Positions 5,739-6,288 of a stretch of 6,288 nt of DNA are shown here, in pieces. Under the pieces are notes generated by a model. It had not been told where the DNA came from and ran no database searches. It worked only from the letters and a program-made list of their open reading frames with translations. A program made the position numbers and the translations under genes. Positions within the stretch are counted from its first letter, which is position 1; each line of letters opens with the position of its first letter. Source of the DNA: Chloroflexota bacterium (GTDB lineage: Bacteria > Chloroflexota > Dehalococcoidia > DSTF01 > JACRBR01); NCBI GenBank assembly GCA_021813085.1, contig JAKAMA010000152.1, positions 1 to 6,288 of the forward strand, given 5' to 3'.

Positions 5739-6119
5739 CTAGCGGCGGCCGCCGCCGCCGCTCGGTGACTGCGAGCGGAAGCAGTCGCGGCAGTAGACCG
5801 GGCGGTCGCCTCGCGGCTGGAACGGCACCTCGGTCTCGCGTCCGCACGAAGCGCAGACCGCCGGATACATCTGCCGCGGTGTCGACGAGTAGCCTCCCCC
5901 GCCACCACCGTAGCCCCCGCCGCCGTAACCGCCGCCCCCGCCGCCGTAGCCGCCGCCGCCGCTATCGCCGCGCGCGCTCTTGCGGGCGCGCCGACAGTCG
6001 GGGCAACGCTTCGGCTCGTTGGTGAAGCCCCGGCTCGCGTGGAATTCCTGATCGTCGGCGGAGAACACGAACTCTGCGCCGCAGTCCACGCACGTCAAAT
6101 TTCTGTCGGTGTAAGGCAC
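5739..6119 (-). CDS. Two-zinc-ribbon protein with Gly/Tyr-rich linker
   Basis: This 126-residue protein has two zinc-binding modules joined by a low-complexity linker. The N-terminal module has CVDC (10-13) and CPDC (39-42) separated by EFHASRGFTNEPKR, the signature of the 'probable zinc-ribbon' domain (PF13451-like). The linker (54-77) is almost only Gly with regularly spaced Tyr. The C-terminal module has CASC (89-92) and CRDC (110-113) with VPFQPRGDRPVYC between, the CxxC-x-CxxC-type domain seen in many Chloroflexota and other environmental bacteria. All eight cysteines are present. The function of the family is not established; nucleic-acid binding is plausible from the zinc ribbons and the Gly/Tyr linker, but is inference. 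The start is GTG at 6119 with an excellent AGGAGG 8 nt upstream. It is monocistronic as far as visible, with its own promoter and a leader hairpin. Confidence 0.85.
   Translation of the reverse strand: MPYTDRNLTCVDCGAEFVFSADDQEFHASRGFTNEPKRCPDCRRARKSARGDSGGGGYGGGGGGYGGGGYGGGGGGYSSTPRQMYPAVCASCGRETEVPFQPRGDRPVYCRDCFRSQSPSGGGGRR
5889..5960 (-). repeat. Glycine/tyrosine codon repeat inside the zinc-ribbon gene
   Basis: Degenerate tandem units of GGN codons interrupted by TAC/TAT encode the linker GGGGYGGGGGG-type repeat. The coding strand has repeated G runs (up to five) and could form G-rich structures; copy number may vary between strains. Confidence 0.7.
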
Positions 6120-6158
6120 CTGACGACCCTCCTGTGAGAACGTTTCCTTGTCGTCAGG
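6119..6158 (-). promoter_or_regulatory. Inverted repeat framing the RBS of the zinc-ribbon gene
   Basis: CCTGACGAC (mRNA 5' arm, 6150-6158) and GTCGTCAGG (3' arm, 6119-6127) are a perfect 9-bp inverted repeat around a 22-nt loop. The loop holds the Shine-Dalgarno AGGAGG (6128-6133), directly beside the 3' arm, and the small palindrome AACGTT. The last base of the 3' arm is the G of the GTG start codon. As RNA this would present the ribosome site in a loop and could control initiation; as DNA it could be a repressor operator. Confidence 0.55.
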
Positions 6159-6221
6159 GGCGGAGCGAATCTGTGCATCTTCGCGGCGGACTCGGACGGG
6201 AAACTCTTAGATTGACGGCTT

Positions 6222-6250
6222 ACAGTAACAGAGGCGGGTACAGCTTTCAA
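6222..6250 (-). promoter_or_regulatory. Sigma-70-type promoter of the zinc-ribbon gene
   Basis: On the minus strand TTGAAA (6245-6250, 5 of 6 to TTGACA) is followed after exactly 17 nt by TACTGT (6222-6227; keeps the key T, A and final T of TATAAT). Transcription would begin near 6215, giving a leader of roughly 95 nt that contains the hairpin. The area is clearly less GC-rich than the rest of the window. Confidence 0.5.
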
Positions 6251-6288
6251 CTGGTCAAGCGGCGATTTTTTCAACCGGCGAAGGGCTC

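Overview
This is a very GC-rich bacterial window with SD-led genes and many GTG starts. The two-zinc-ribbon protein with a Gly/Tyr linker (5739-6119) is of a type I associate mainly with Chloroflexota such as Dehalococcoidia. The gene complement fits that, but taxonomy is inference; there is no rRNA or marker gene to settle it.

Left part (19-3847), all minus strand. Transcription runs right to left: an unrecognised one-helix membrane protein (3254-3847), a GT87-type polytopic mannosyltransferase-like protein (1881-3089), a GT2 rhamnosyltransferase-like enzyme (824-1879) and a class I SAM methyltransferase (96-797). The last three are tightly packed (1 nt and 26 nt gaps) and look like an operon that builds or decorates a surface glycan: a membrane polyprenyl-sugar-dependent transferase, a cytoplasmic nucleotide-sugar transferase and a modifying methyltransferase. 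The methyltransferase runs directly into the last ~46 codons of a phosphoglucosamine/phosphomannomutase gene (glmM-like), in a different frame and with no room for the rest of that gene. This is either a genuine deletion scar or an assembly chimera.

Middle (3884-4384), also minus strand: a small toxin-antitoxin locus. The toxin is a full-length DUF5615 PIN-like protein. Directly upstream, overlapping it by GTGA, is a 43-codon ORF too short for the ORF track. It resembles only the C-terminal helix of a DUF433 antitoxin, so the antitoxin seems to have lost its DNA-binding N-terminus. An extended -10 element (TGGTATGAT) lies just upstream.

Right part: a divergent plus-strand gene for a YbhN/LPG-synthase-type membrane protein (4541-5584), preceded by an 8-codon ORF that overlaps its GTG start and may be leaderless. 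It converges on the minus-strand zinc-ribbon gene (5739-6119), with GC hairpins between the two stops. The zinc-ribbon gene has a good sigma-70-type promoter and a perfect 9-bp inverted repeat that places its Shine-Dalgarno sequence in the loop and its start codon at the stem edge.

No tRNA, rRNA, CRISPR array, transposase or phage gene was seen. No stretch longer than 300 bases lacks a gene. I see no convincing undescribed large system. The most unusual local items are the glmM/methyltransferase junction, the truncated antitoxin and the zinc-ribbon leader hairpin.
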